A stretch of 21,454 bases of DNA from a virus: positions 1 to 21,454 of IMG/VR virus record IMGVR_UViG_3300045955_000189. One strand, given 5' to 3'. Positions 1 through 8,091 of the stretch are shown in pieces. Both the position numbers and the translations under genes were made by a program. Under the pieces are notes generated by a model. That model was not told where the DNA came from. It worked only from the letters and a program-made list of their open reading frames with translations, and did not search any database. Positions within the stretch are counted from its first letter, which is position 1; each line of letters starts with the position of its first letter.

Positions 1-533
1 AAGGCGAACGGCACGTCGTTCGGGCTGCCAGCTTCCACGATCGCCTGGCCGAAGATCTTCACGCCCGTGTCGAGGCCGCCGTCGAACGGCACCCCGCCCG
101 GAGAGTCGATCGGGTCGTCGCCGCCGCCCGCACTCGCCGCCGCCTGCCATTCGTGATGCGGCGGCTCCAGGCCGGTTCCGTCCGCCGCGTTCCACAGCCA
201 GTATCCCAGCACGACTTCGGCCGGATCCGGGATGCCGGACGGCGTCACGTCGCCGGCATTGACGCCGTTCCAGCCGTTCCTGCCGCCGATCCAGGCCGAG
301 CCGACCCCGCTGCCTGCCGGCGGCGTCACCACCTGCACCGAGTCGGCCCAGCTCAGCGTGAACGGCTCGACGAAGGCAGGCCCGCCGCCGCCTGTCTCCT
401 GGTCGCCCAGGCCGACCTCGAGCTGCTTGCCGATCTGCACCGCGAGATAGCGCGAGGCCCAGCCGACCTCGACGATGGTCCGGAACGGGTCGAGGACGAC
501 CGGGTTTTCGGTAGAGCCGTAGGGACCGGGCAT
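1..533 (-). CDS. Hypothetical glycine-rich phage tail-region protein, C-terminus cut by window edge
   Basis: An open frame begins at ATG 533 and runs off the left edge, giving at least 177 residues (starts MPGPYGSTENPVVLDPF). A strong GGAAGG lies five bases before the ATG and supports the start. The protein has Gly/Pro-rich stretches, including GGGGP near residue 50 and GGGDD near residue 140, and many Trp and Asp residues. No signal peptide or catalytic motif is visible. It follows the fibre-like gene in the last visible part of the tail module, so a tail fibre, spike or other virion accessory role is possible, but I do not recognise the family. The Shine-Dalgarno lies at the end of a family A intergenic repeat. 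Confidence 0.6.
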   Translation of the reverse strand, partial: MPGPYGSTENPVVLDPFRTIVEVGWASRYLAVQIGKQLEVGLGDQETGGGGPAFVEPFTLSWADSVQVVTPPAGSGVGSAWIGGRNGWNGVNAGDVTPSGIPDPAEVVLGYWLWNAADGTGLEPPHHEWQAAASAGGGDDPIDSPGGVPFDGGLDTGVKIFGQAIVEAGSPNDVPFA

Positions 534-540
534 CAGCACC

Positions 541-641
541 TTCCGCCGAAGGCGGAGCGGGCGACTGCCCGCCGCCGCTCGTGCGGCGCCCCCGCGGAGC
601 GCCAGGCCGCCTTGCGGCCGGTGCGGCGCGTGAGCGAGATC
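541..641 (+). repeat. Intergenic hairpin repeat, family A copy 1
   Basis: The 106-base gap between two minus-strand genes is filled by small GC hairpins. On the plus strand these are CCGCC-GAA-GGCGG (543-555), GCGGGC-GACT-GCCCGC (557-572) and a GCCGC/GCGGC hairpin (about 573-587), then GGCGCC-type and GGCCGC-type stems and a GTGAGCGA tail that overlaps the stop codon of the upstream gene. The same layout recurs at 1855-1968, 12761-12863 and 14614-14678. The gene-proximal end supplies the GGAAGG of the next gene. Confidence 0.75.
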
Positions 642-1200
642 ATGCCGTCACGTCCTCGGCGAGCCGCCCCTCGAGATCGTATTCGTCCTCGGCGACGCAT
701 TTGAGCACCACGGTCCCGTGCCGCACCGCCGTCTGCGCCAGGAAGCCGTCCGGCACGTTGATTGTCACCCCGGTGCCGGCGTCGAACTCGATCGGGTCGG
801 CGCCGGCCTGGCGAAAGTAGATCTCGCTGTCGACCGCCATGCCGATGCCGGAAGCCACCACGACGGTGACGCCGGCCGCGAAGCGCTTGTAATGGTTGGC
901 ATCGCCCGAGACGAGCTCGTAGGTCCCGTCGGTCGGCACATCCTCGTCGTCGGTGATCGCCGGCCGGAAGTTCGCCTGCGGCAGCGTGAACGGCCCTTCC
1001 TCCGTCGCATCGTCGAGGATGATGGTGATCTGCGTGCCGTCCTGGACGATATTGGCGATGCCGTTCGGCTCGGGCAGCGCCGCGATCTCGGAGTCGATCT
1101 TCTGGTCGACCGTATAGAAGTTCTCGTCGACCTGCGCTGCCGTCAGGTTGGTTCCCTCGCCCGGCCCCCAGGCGCCGGCCGTCCGGTATCTGATCGTCAT
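640..1200 (-). CDS. Phage tail fibre-like / appendage protein
   Basis: This 186-residue protein starts at ATG 1200, with AGGAG eight bases upstream. The N-terminus carries NLTAAQVDENFYTVDQKI (about residues 18-35), a pattern often seen near the N-terminus of tail fibre and receptor-binding proteins of alphaproteobacterial phages. The rest is rich in beta-prone, acidic segments, such as GVTVVVASGIGMAVDSEIYF and GTGVTINVPDGF, and would fit a compact beta domain. No enzymatic motif is seen. Its place downstream of the tail hub genes fits a virion appendage. The function is inferred from the N-terminal motif and position; an uncharacterised minor tail protein is the alternative. Confidence 0.6.
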   Translation of the reverse strand: MTIRYRTAGAWGPGEGTNLTAAQVDENFYTVDQKIDSEIAALPEPNGIANIVQDGTQITIILDDATEEGPFTLPQANFRPAITDDEDVPTDGTYELVSGDANHYKRFAAGVTVVVASGIGMAVDSEIYFRQAGADPIEFDAGTGVTINVPDGFLAQTAVRHGTVVLKCVAEDEYDLEGRLAEDVTA

Positions 1201-1240
1201 TCAGCGTGCTCCTCTTCGGCCCGTCAGGGCCGCAAGGCGT

Positions 1241-1333
1241 GAGTAGTGGAGTAGTGAGTAGTGAAAAAAGAAGAACGTGGAGCCCGACGGATGATCTGCA
1301 CCATTCACTATTCACTATTTCACTATTCACTCA
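1241..1333. repeat. Palindrome with GAGTAGTGA-type micro-repeat arms (family E)
   Basis: The left arm (1241-1265) is built of GAGTAGTG units and the right arm (1304-1333) of TTCACTATTCAC units, which are largely complementary. About 38 bases lie between the arms. The arms are AT-richer than the surrounding genes. The right arm overlaps the stop codon of the gene at 1331-1840. A short GGCCC/GGGCC hairpin lies at about 1219-1232, just before the Shine-Dalgarno of the next gene. Arms of this kind are known as dispersed repeats in rhizobial chromosomes; that assignment is from memory. Confidence 0.7.
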
Positions 1334-1840
1334 CGCCGCATCGGGATTTCGGAAGTTGAGGCGGATGAACACGCCGTCGTCGCGCCGCTGGAACGCGATC
1401 CAGATGCACCGGCGGACCATCACGTATTGCTCGGGATCGTCCGGGTTCTCGACCCTGATTTCCTCTTCCGAACGCTGGTATTCGTCGTATTCGATCAGCT
1501 TCGCGCCGGCTGGAGGCTCCTCGTCGCCGCCGGTGCCGCTGTTGACGATCGTCGTATAGGTGATGTCGGTGACAGCTGCCGGCTCCGTCAGCTGGAACCT
1601 GGCCGGCTTGCCCCATCGGAGCTCGGCTGCGCCCTGGTCGACCGGCGGCCTCAGCAGCGCCAGCCTCTGGAGCACGTCCTCGGCCAGCCCCTCGCGCGCG
1701 ATCTTCTCGGCCGGGGAGATCGGCCCCAACTGGCGTTTCGCCCGCTCTCTGGCGCTGTCCAGCATCGAATTGACGCGCTCGGCCGCGCCTTCGATGCCGC
1801 GGACGCCGCCGCTCAGCGAAAGCGTGTAGCGCTCGCCCAT
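1331..1840 (-). CDS. Hypothetical phage tail-region protein
   Basis: This 169-residue protein begins MGERYTLSLSGGVRGIEGAAERV. The ATG at 1840 is chosen because GAGG lies seven bases upstream; the longer open frame to 2020 reads through a repeat and is not believed. An N-terminal half with charged helical character (residues 15-65) is followed by beta-prone segments and an acidic stretch (EYDEYQRSEEEIRVENPDD, about residues 117-135). I recognise no family. It lies between the tail hub-like gene and the fibre-like gene, so a tail-tip or fibre-attachment role is possible but unproven. Confidence 0.6.
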   Translation of the reverse strand: MGERYTLSLSGGVRGIEGAAERVNSMLDSARERAKRQLGPISPAEKIAREGLAEDVLQRLALLRPPVDQGAAELRWGKPARFQLTEPAAVTDITYTTIVNSGTGGDEEPPAGAKLIEYDEYQRSEEEIRVENPDDPEQYVMVRRCIWIAFQRRDDGVFIRLNFRNPDAA

Positions 1841-1854
1841 CACGCTGCCTCGCA

Positions 1855-1968
1855 GGCCGCGACCGCGGCCCGCCGGCCGTCCGGCGCCCCGCCGGAGCGC
1901 CAGGCCCCGCGGCGATTGCGCAGCAATCGTCCGCAGCGGCCGATACGGCGCGTGAGGCAGGACAGACC
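1855..1968 (+). repeat. Intergenic hairpin repeat, family A copy 2
   Basis: This fills the 130-base gap between the genes ending at 1971 and starting at 1840. The plus strand shows GGCCGC-GACC-GCGGCC (1855-1870), GCCGG-CCGT-CCGGC (1872-1885), a GGCGCC...GGAGCGCC segment, and an extra CGATTGC-GCA-GCAATCG hairpin near 1912-1929, ending CGCGTGAGGCAGG. The orientation matches the other copies. Confidence 0.7.
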
Positions 1969-1970
1969 CA

Positions 1971-3716
1971 TCACGCCGCCTCGAGGTTGATGGTGCGCGG
2001 CACCATGAGCGAAGAGACATTCACCGCGTAGGACGTCTCGAACGGCCCGCCGTCGAGCGGCACAAGTTCCAGATCGACCTCGGTATAGACCTCGTTCAGC
2101 GCCTCGGCCGCCTGCACCAGGTCGCCGGCGATGCCGAGCCCGGAGAGCACCGCCCGCTGCGCGAATTCGCCGTTCGATACGGTGAGCGTGTCGATGACGT
2201 TGACCGCCTGCATCCCGTTGAGGAGATCGACGCCGTCATCGTCGGGATCGGCGGCGAAGGTCTCGTACTGGACCTCGCCGGCGATCGGCATGGTAAACTC
2301 GCCGGTCTCCACCTGCCATCCCGAATTGACGTAGCCCGCATCGACATAGGTCGGCGTGCCCGTGGCCCCCGAAACCGTGTTGCCCTCGCCGACCATGCAG
2401 CCGATGGTGATCGAGGCGCCCAGCGCACCCTCGTCACCGTCGAGCGAAAGCTGGTAGGCCACGACCTTGCCGGACGCCGTCCCGCCGGGAAGCCTGTCAT
2501 CGTCGACCGAGACGTTCATCGTGCAGTCGAGCGCGAGCGCATTCAAAAACGGCACGTCGAACGACACTTCCACCGCCCGCGCCCGCGCCAGTATCTGGGC
2601 GCGCGCCATCGATATCAGCGCGGTCAGGCTCTGCCGGCCCCTGTCGGTCGGGAAATAGCTCCTGCGCCTGACATCCCTGACCGGCTTCAGCGCGCCCGCG
2701 TCGATCGGCTTGTCGGCATCCGAGGAGGCGAGCGTGAGATATACCACCTCGTCGTCGGCGGCGAGCGTCACGACGTCCTGGCAGTCCGCCCTCAGCGTGA
2801 ACGTGACGGTTTCCGCATATTGCCGGCTGGCTGACCAGTCGACCTCGAACTCCGGAACCAGAGTCCACACCGGAAACTCGCCGGTCTCGTTGGTGGCGAT
2901 GACCGTGACGAAGCCCTGCTCGACGACCAGGCCATCCACGCGTGTGACCGAACTGTCGCCCACCGTCCAGCCCGAGCCGATCCTGTCGCCCTTCTCCGGC
3001 CAGTCCTCGGAAAGCCCGCCCCCCGTCAGCGACGTCACCACCCAGCCATTGCCGGAACCGACCGACTGGAACGCCGAAAGGAGCCTCGCCTTCAAATCGA
3101 CCGAGCCCGTCGCCACCTGGTCCCAGGTGACCGACGCCTCGACCTTGACGGCCCTGATCGGCGGCGAGCCGATGGCGACCGCCAGGCTGTCGTAGATGAT
3201 GTTTTCGCCGAAATCGATCGAGTCCCCCTCGCCCGTCACGATGTCCGATGCCGTGACCGCGTGGCTCGTCCTGTGGCAGTGCCAGAGCTTCGGATAGAAC
3301 TCCAGCACCGCGTCGGGATCGTCGCGCCTGTCGGGCGCCACCCACAGCGCATCGTAATAGGGCGTCACCCGCAAGGCCGACGCAGCCGTGCGCTTGCGCG
3401 AATCGTAATTGCCCGGCCGCGCCTGGAACGAAAGCCGCACGGTCTCGCCGTCGATGTCCTGCGGCAGCGCCACCAGCCGCCCGAAGAACAGCGGCACGAC
3501 GCCGTCGGTGGTTTCGGTATCGACCGAAAACCACGCCCAGATCTGCCGGCCCGGAGCGAGCAGGCCGGTCTCGGGGTTCGGCACGACGATGTCGAGCGTC
3601 GCGAAGTCGCCCTCGTGCTGCGCCAGCACGAAGGAGAACACCGACAAATCCTCGACCTGGTGCGAGACGTTGAACGTCGTCTCGCTCGCGTCGGCCCATG
3701 CGAAGAAGAACTGCAA
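1971..3716 (-). CDS. Tail-tip hub-like (baseplate) protein
   Basis: About 581 residues if it starts at TTG 3716, which follows the upstream stop by four bases and has GAGG nine bases before it. An ATG at 3770 would overlap the upstream gene by 50 bases, with AAGG directly abutting it, and is less likely. The N-terminal domain has a pattern shared by hub proteins of long-tailed phages: DIVVPNPETGLLAPG followed by LFFGRLVALPQDIDG. These read as an alternation of beta strands with an FxG turn. The C-terminal third has beta-prone segments and an acidic ADPDDDGVDLLNG. Downstream of the tape measure and distal tail genes, it probably closes the tail tip and carries the fibres. The family assignment is an inference from pattern and order. 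Confidence 0.6.
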   Translation of the reverse strand: MQFFFAWADASETTFNVSHQVEDLSVFSFVLAQHEGDFATLDIVVPNPETGLLAPGRQIWAWFSVDTETTDGVVPLFFGRLVALPQDIDGETVRLSFQARPGNYDSRKRTAASALRVTPYYDALWVAPDRRDDPDAVLEFYPKLWHCHRTSHAVTASDIVTGEGDSIDFGENIIYDSLAVAIGSPPIRAVKVEASVTWDQVATGSVDLKARLLSAFQSVGSGNGWVVTSLTGGGLSEDWPEKGDRIGSGWTVGDSSVTRVDGLVVEQGFVTVIATNETGEFPVWTLVPEFEVDWSASRQYAETVTFTLRADCQDVVTLAADDEVVYLTLASSDADKPIDAGALKPVRDVRRRSYFPTDRGRQSLTALISMARAQILARARAVEVSFDVPFLNALALDCTMNVSVDDDRLPGGTASGKVVAYQLSLDGDEGALGASITIGCMVGEGNTVSGATGTPTYVDAGYVNSGWQVETGEFTMPIAGEVQYETFAADPDDDGVDLLNGMQAVNVIDTLTVSNGEFAQRAVLSGLGIAGDLVQAAEALNEVYTEVDLELVPLDGGPFETSYAVNVSSLMVPRTINLEAA

Positions 3717-3720
3717 GGCT

Positions 3721-4152
3721 TCAGGCCTCTTCCAGTGACATCTGCCAGTTGCAGGCAGCGCCGTATTCATCCTTGCCGATGCGCAAGCCCGTGACCTTCA
3801 TGGCGAGCTTCGGCCGGTAGAACACGAAGCCGTCGGCCGTCCGCGACGATCCCGACACGACAGGCTTTTCCGGCGAGCTGCCCGTCGCGTCGGGATAGGC
3901 GAGCTCGGGGATGCAGCTGACGTTGATCGTCATCCCCGGCCAGATGCCGTCGATCGCCGGGCTGTCCATGTCGGTGCACGTCACCGTCGAGCGGTATTTC
4001 CTGAACTGCGTCGCGCCGAGGTCGACCAGGTCGCCGTTGATCGTGCGGCGCATCTGCGCGGATATCGGCTCGAGCGTCTGCGTGACGCCGCGCGCCGAAT
4101 AGGGCGGCACGCCGACCTCGTCGATGTCGAAAACGGTCGTCTCAGCCGGCAC
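3721..4152 (-). CDS. Probable distal tail / minor tail protein
   Basis: This 143-residue protein starts at GTG 4152, preceded by GGAGGG about five bases upstream. It follows the tape measure gene by 43 bases. Three cysteines are visible (in TCTDMD, VSCIPE and AACNWQ) along with strongly beta-prone sequence (FRKYRSTVTCTDM; AMKVTGLRIGKDEYG). Size and position, directly after the tape measure and before the hub-like protein, match a distal tail or tail-tip protein in siphophages. I cannot name a family. Its stop is four bases before the TTG start of the next gene, which suggests coupled translation. Confidence 0.6.
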   Translation of the reverse strand: MPAETTVFDIDEVGVPPYSARGVTQTLEPISAQMRRTINGDLVDLGATQFRKYRSTVTCTDMDSPAIDGIWPGMTINVSCIPELAYPDATGSSPEKPVVSGSSRTADGFVFYRPKLAMKVTGLRIGKDEYGAACNWQMSLEEA

Positions 4153-4195
4153 GAGACCCTCCGGCCGAACCGCGTGAGGCAGGCAAACTCTTCAC
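4153..4195 (+). repeat. Short remnant of intergenic repeat family A
   Basis: The 43-base gap between the tape measure stop and the next GTG carries CCGCGTGAGGCAGG on the plus strand. This is the same tail as family A copies at 1955 and 14665. The hairpin array is missing. Its other end holds the GGAGGG that serves the next gene. Confidence 0.45.
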
Positions 4196-6886
4196 CTATC
4201 GCCTCCAGCCCGGCTTGCGGCCGGTCGAGGCGACCGAGCGGCCGCCGATATACTGCGACAGCTTGCCGGCGATCGAGGCCGGGCTCTCCTGGGCGAGTGC
4301 CGCGATCGTCTGCCCGCCGGGCAGGTTGATGACGATCGGCGTGCCGCTTGGCCCCGCCGGCTCGGCGAACCCGCCGCCGGCGAGCGCCAGCGCCGGCTGT
4401 GGCGCCATCCCGGCGAAGCCGCCGCTGAGCCCGTCGACCAGCCCGCCGAGGTTGAAGCCGCGGAAAAAATCCTTCGGCAGGCTGAGCGAATTGATCGCGG
4501 CCATCAGCGCCGGCCCGTATTTCCTGACCGCCGCCGTGCGCATGACGAACTCGCCGTCGCTGAGCCAGGCGAGAATGGAATCGCTCGTCGCCGTTCCCGC
4601 GCCCCTCACCTGCCCGCCGCCGGCCAGGCCGCGCGCCGACGAGCTGCCGCCGCCGCCCGAGCTCGCCTGCGCCCTCAGCCGCGCCGCTTCGGCGGCAGCG
4701 CGCCTCAGCGCCGAGATGATGCGGGAGATCATCGCATCGATCGACGCCGCGATGCTCCCGACTTCCGTCCTGATCGCCGCGAAGCCGCTCGCGACCAGCG
4801 CCCGGATGCCGTCCATGATCTCGCCGATGCGGCTCGAAGCCTGCTCGAACGGCTCGACCAGCCTCGCCGCGAGCTCGCCGGCGCCCTCGATGTCGCCGGC
4901 CGCTTCCGTCGCCCGCGCGATCGCCGCGGCGATCGCATCGGCCGCGGCCGCCACCTCGCCGGTGGCCCCGGTGAACGCCTCGACCACGCCCGACACCAGC
5001 GAGCCGACCGTTTCGATGACGGCCGATATCGCGGCGCTCGCCACCGAGGAAATCGCGTTGAAGGCAGTGGTCGCCGCGCTCTCGATGGTGCCCCACACCG
5101 CCGAGCCTGCCGCCGAGATCGTCGCCCACACAGGCGCCAGCAGCGCCGCCGCGCCCTGGGCGGCCACCACGATGCCGTCCCATATGCCCATGGCGGCCGT
5201 CGAGATGGCGAGCCATACGCCCTCGCCCGCGGCCCTGATCTGGTCCCATGTCGGCAGCAATTGAGCGGCCAGGTCGGCCAGCCGCGCGATGACGCCCTGG
5301 ACGAACCCCTCGACGCCGAGAACCGCGCCGGCGAAGACCGCGGCCAGCCCCTCGAGCGCCAGCGCGACGGCATCGACGAAGAATTTTCCGACCGCCGCGC
5401 CGGCTTCCTGCATGGCGGCCCCGAACGCCGCGAAATTCTCCGCGGTGAACAGCGAGGCGATGAAGTCGAAGGCTTCCAGCGCCGCCGCCTCGATGTCGTC
5501 CCAGAAGATGACGATCGCCGCGCCCGCCGCCACGAGCCCCGCGACCAGCAGCGCCGGCCAGCCCACCAGTCCGGCGATGAGCCCTATGAACGTCGTCGCC
5601 CCTGATATCAGGATGCGGAAGAATGCCGTCGCGCCCGCGATCAGGCCCGAGCCGAACAGCGGCGCCAGCAGGGTTCCGATGAGCTGCAGCCCCGCGATGA
5701 CCACGCCGACGCCCGAGGTGAACAGCCTGAACACGCCGATGAGCTGCAGCAGCGCCGCCGTGATCAGCAGCTGGCCGCCGCTGATGTTGGTGCCGAACAC
5801 CGCGTTGATGCCGTCGGCGACGAATTGCGCGGCATCCCGCACCGCCCTGAACAGCGGCAGGATGATGCCGTTCACCACCGCCGCGACGTCGGTCCCGAAC
5901 TCGACGATCGCGTCGCGCCATTCGAGGATCCACGGCCGCGTGACACGCGCGTCGTTGCCGGTGAGCGCCGACACCAGGTCGCCGAGGAAACTCGCCGTCA
6001 GCTGCGCGGCGACGCGGCCGAGCTCGATGAGCGCGTCCCTGTTGCGCACTATGAAGTCGCGGAAGGCCTCCGCGCCGGCGAGTACGATCGGCGCGAACAG
6101 GAGCCCGATCTGCGCCCTGACCGCACGAATGGCGACGCCGACCTCGTCGAGCGCGTCGCCGAGCGCATCGCCCAGCCTGAACTGCTCCGGCGTGAACACG
6201 ATGCCGAGCCGCTCGGCCTGTCGCCCGAGCTCGCGCAAGCCGTCCGCACCCTGGTTGAGGAACGGCAGCAATTCGGTGCCCGACCTGCCGAACAGCCCGA
6301 TCGCGGCCGCCGCCTCGCGCGCGCCGGCCGGCATTCGCTGGAACGCCGTCGCCAGATCGCGGATGATGTCTTCCGTCGGTCTCAGTTGCCCCCTGGCGTC
6401 GAAGATGGTGACGCCGAGCTCGGAGAATTTTTTGAGCGCCTCCTCGGAGCCGCCCGCCGCCTCGTCGAGCGTCTTGTTGAGGCGGTTCATGCCGGCCTGG
6501 AAGGTCTCCAGGCTGACGTCGGCCTGTTCGGCCGCGAACGCCAGCCGGCCGTAGGCATCGATCTGCAGGCCGGTCTTCTCCGCCGCCTTGCCGGCGGCAT
6601 CGGCGGCTTCCGCGCCGCTCTTCGCCAGCTGGAACACCGCGACGCCGGCGCCGGTCGCCACCGTCGTCAACCCGGCGAACGCCAGCGCCACACGCCGCCC
6701 GACTGTCGCGAGATCGCTGCCGAAGGTCTTCAGCGACGCCCCGAACTTGGCGAGGTCGGCCTTGATCGCCGCGGCGCGGATCTGCTCGAAGGCCTTTTCG
6801 CCGGCTTCGCCGATCGCCTTGAGCTGATCCTCGATCTGCTTGCCGCCTTCCAGCGCGATGCGCTGGACGATCGGTTTGCGTGCCAT
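4196..6886 (-). CDS. Tail tape measure protein
   Basis: This 896-residue protein starts at ATG 6886 with GGAGA five bases upstream. It sets tail length, forms the tail lumen scaffold with the chaperones and is ejected at infection. Residues 1-100 are helical and Ala/Lys-rich (KQIEDQLKAIGEAGEKAF). A long hydrophobic stretch at about 370-460, in several segments, resembles membrane-insertion helices of tape measures. The C-terminal part has GGGQVRGAGTATSDSILAWL near residue 755, followed by SDGEFVMR, a typical tape measure C-terminal pattern. At about 1.5 angstroms per residue the tail would be roughly 130 nm (inference). The large open frames on the opposite strand here are GC-codon shadows. 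Confidence 0.92.
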   Translation of the reverse strand: MARKPIVQRIALEGGKQIEDQLKAIGEAGEKAFEQIRAAAIKADLAKFGASLKTFGSDLATVGRRVALAFAGLTTVATGAGVAVFQLAKSGAEAADAAGKAAEKTGLQIDAYGRLAFAAEQADVSLETFQAGMNRLNKTLDEAAGGSEEALKKFSELGVTIFDARGQLRPTEDIIRDLATAFQRMPAGAREAAAAIGLFGRSGTELLPFLNQGADGLRELGRQAERLGIVFTPEQFRLGDALGDALDEVGVAIRAVRAQIGLLFAPIVLAGAEAFRDFIVRNRDALIELGRVAAQLTASFLGDLVSALTGNDARVTRPWILEWRDAIVEFGTDVAAVVNGIILPLFRAVRDAAQFVADGINAVFGTNISGGQLLITAALLQLIGVFRLFTSGVGVVIAGLQLIGTLLAPLFGSGLIAGATAFFRILISGATTFIGLIAGLVGWPALLVAGLVAAGAAIVIFWDDIEAAALEAFDFIASLFTAENFAAFGAAMQEAGAAVGKFFVDAVALALEGLAAVFAGAVLGVEGFVQGVIARLADLAAQLLPTWDQIRAAGEGVWLAISTAAMGIWDGIVVAAQGAAALLAPVWATISAAGSAVWGTIESAATTAFNAISSVASAAISAVIETVGSLVSGVVEAFTGATGEVAAAADAIAAAIARATEAAGDIEGAGELAARLVEPFEQASSRIGEIMDGIRALVASGFAAIRTEVGSIAASIDAMISRIISALRRAAAEAARLRAQASSGGGGSSSARGLAGGGQVRGAGTATSDSILAWLSDGEFVMRTAAVRKYGPALMAAINSLSLPKDFFRGFNLGGLVDGLSGGFAGMAPQPALALAGGGFAEPAGPSGTPIVINLPGGQTIAALAQESPASIAGKLSQYIGGRSVASTGRKPGWRR

Positions 6887-6896
6887 GATCTCTCCG

Positions 6897-6932
6897 CTTC
6901 GTCATCCGCGGGCTTGACCCGGGGACCCATTC
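6897..6932. repeat. Dispersed alphaproteobacterial repeat (GPRVKPADD type, family F)
   Basis: Plus strand CATCCGCGGGCTTGACCCGG, continuing GGACCCATTCC, is a half-palindromic unit. Read on the minus strand it would encode the spurious peptide MGPRVKPADDE. That peptide is a known by-product of repeats scattered through many alphaproteobacterial chromosomes (recalled, not searched). It sits in the 67-base gap just before the tape measure Shine-Dalgarno. Confidence 0.7.
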
Positions 6933-6953
6933 CGTGACCTGCCGGCAGTCTGC

Positions 6954-7628
6954 CTACGCGTCCGGCTTAAGATGTTTCACATAGAGCGCCGCCAGCCTCG
7001 CCGCGGCGCGCTCGACGATCTCGCGGATCGAGAACCGGTCCCTGATGTCGACCGACCTCAACCCGACGAACAGCGGCACCAGCCTCGACGGCGCCCCGCC
7101 CGCCCCTCTTCGCAGCGCCGACAGCGTCACCTTGCTCCCGGCCTGCGGTCGTCCGGTGCCGCCGCGCTTCTGCCCGCGCCGGCTCAGCGCGATCTGCCCC
7201 GCGAGCAGCGGATTTTTTCCAGGCCGGTTGATCGAGAACAGCGGCCCGACCGTCCTCACATACTGCGCCGGCGTCGCCCTTTTTCCACCGACCCGCTTCG
7301 GCGTCGATTTGAGCGGCAGCCACAGCAGCGGCTTGCCCGGTATCGTCGCCCCTTCCTCGAAAACGCCGGCATAGCCGATTTTGTGGAAGGCGAGCGCCGC
7401 CGCGTTGATCGACACCTTCGGCCGCTTCGGGTAGACGTTGACCCGGAACGCGTTCTGCCACTTGCGCGAAAACCCGGCCGCGGCGATGTCGGCCCGCCCT
7501 TCGCGCTTGACGATGTCGCCCGCTTCCGAAATCGCCCCCGACCCGGCGGCAGCGATCGGGTCCTTCATCGAAGCGAAGGCCTCGGCGAGCTCCCTTTTTT
7601 TTTTCCGCTCGTAGACGAACCGCGCCAT
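6954..7628 (-). CDS. DUF6441-like phage protein
   Basis: This 224-residue basic protein begins MARFVYERKKKRELAEAF at ATG 7628. It lies between the tail chaperones and the tape measure, a position where tail-completion or tail-assembly proteins are common. Visible segments include AFHKIGYAGVFEEGATIPGK (about residues 80-99) and PAQYVRTVGPLFSINR (about 120-135). The C-terminus is Ala/Arg-rich and helical. The DUF6441 label is from memory of similar phage proteins and carries no known activity. Codons 9-12 contain a run of ten A, unusual here. The Shine-Dalgarno is weak: GGAGG lies about 15 bases upstream, at the end of a palindromic repeat. Confidence 0.72.
   Translation of the reverse strand: MARFVYERKKKRELAEAFASMKDPIAAAGSGAISEAGDIVKREGRADIAAAGFSRKWQNAFRVNVYPKRPKVSINAAALAFHKIGYAGVFEEGATIPGKPLLWLPLKSTPKRVGGKRATPAQYVRTVGPLFSINRPGKNPLLAGQIALSRRGQKRGGTGRPQAGSKVTLSALRRGAGGAPSRLVPLFVGLRSVDIRDRFSIREIVERAAARLAALYVKHLKPDA
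7595..7604 (-). other. A10 homopolymer within the start of the DUF6441-like gene
   Basis: Ten consecutive T on the plus strand give AAAAAAAAAA in the coding strand, encoding Lys-Lys-Lys and the first base of Arg 12. No other run approaching this length was seen in the window. A run of this type can cause replication slippage, transcriptional slippage or ribosomal frameshifting. Confidence 0.85.
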
Positions 7629-7640
7629 CAGCCGGCGCCG

Positions 7641-7779
7641 CCCCCTCCACCGCCTTCGGCGGTCCCCCTCCCCCGCGAAGCAAGCTTCGCAGGGGAGGAT
7701 CCGCGCTGGTAGACGGCCGCGACGCCGATCCTCCCCCGCTTGCGGGGGAGGGGGACCACGCGAGGCGTGGTGGAGGGGG
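7641..7779. repeat. Nested long palindrome with purine/pyrimidine arms (family C)
   Basis: The left arm (7641-7676) reads CCCCCTCCACC, then a GCC-TTC-GGC hairpin, then GGTCCCCCTCCCCC. The right arm (7742-7779) is its reverse complement around a different small hairpin (CACGC-GAG-GCGTG). The central part has further short inverted units, such as GCGAAGC-AA-GCTTCGC. It fills almost all of the 160-base gap before the DUF6441-like gene. Confidence 0.8.
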
Positions 7780-7788
7780 CGGCCTCGC

Positions 7789-8091
7789 TCATTCCTTCGT
7801 CAGCTCCCTGATCCGCTTTTTCACGTCCTTCGGATCGCCACGCGCCGCGGTGGCCTGCAACGCCAGTTGCGCCCCCGTCTCGCGCTTCCTTCGCCGGTCG
7901 GAGAAGCCGAGCCGTCCGACGAGCTCGCGCGGCGTAGACTTCCACAGCCGCTCCTCGTCGTGCCCGCGCTCGATCAGCTCGACGATCACTTCCGCGATTT
8001 CGTAGCCGGCGCCCTTGCCGATGCTGCGGCCGCGTCGGCTCCCAGAGTTGCCCCCAGCGCCGTCAGCTTCTCGACGAAGGGGCCCAGTCCG
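7789..8091 (-). CDS. Tail assembly chaperone T extension (made by -1 frameshift as G-T fusion)
   Basis: This frame encodes the C-terminal part of a fused chaperone. Translation from ATG 8405 shifts -1 at CCCAAAC (8091-8097) after residue 105 and then reads 100 more residues (RTGPLRREADG... to ...RIRELTKE), for a 205-residue G-T protein. The useful domain is the helical part from about GYEIAEVIVELI onward, with DEERLWKSTPRELVGRL resembling the W-x-P segment of T domains. In lambda and many siphophages the G-T product links the tape measure to the tail tube subunit. An independent start at GTG 7989, overlapping the G stop codon, is the alternative and would give 66 residues. Confidence 0.75.
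   Translation of the reverse strand, partial: RTGPLRREADGAGGNSGSRRGRSIGKGAGYEIAEVIVELIERGHDEERLWKSTPRELVGRLGFSDRRRKRETGAQLALQATAARGDPKDVKKRIRELTKE

Noticed and set aside
533-1330. Minus-strand 265-codon frame covering the fibre-like gene
   Set aside because: It reads the repeat and the gene in another frame, giving Arg/Gly-rich sequence. The 186-residue frame has a Shine-Dalgarno and a recognisable N-terminus.
3981-6905. 974-codon minus-strand frame overlapping the tape measure
   Set aside because: It reads Gly/Arg-rich low-complexity sequence in the wrong frame. The 896-residue frame has the tape measure C-terminal pattern and a good ribosome site.
7641-7779. Rho-independent terminator
   Set aside because: The stem is long and stable but is followed by no T-run on the transcribed strand, and it lies within an operon that must continue to the tape measure. 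It is better described as a repeat.
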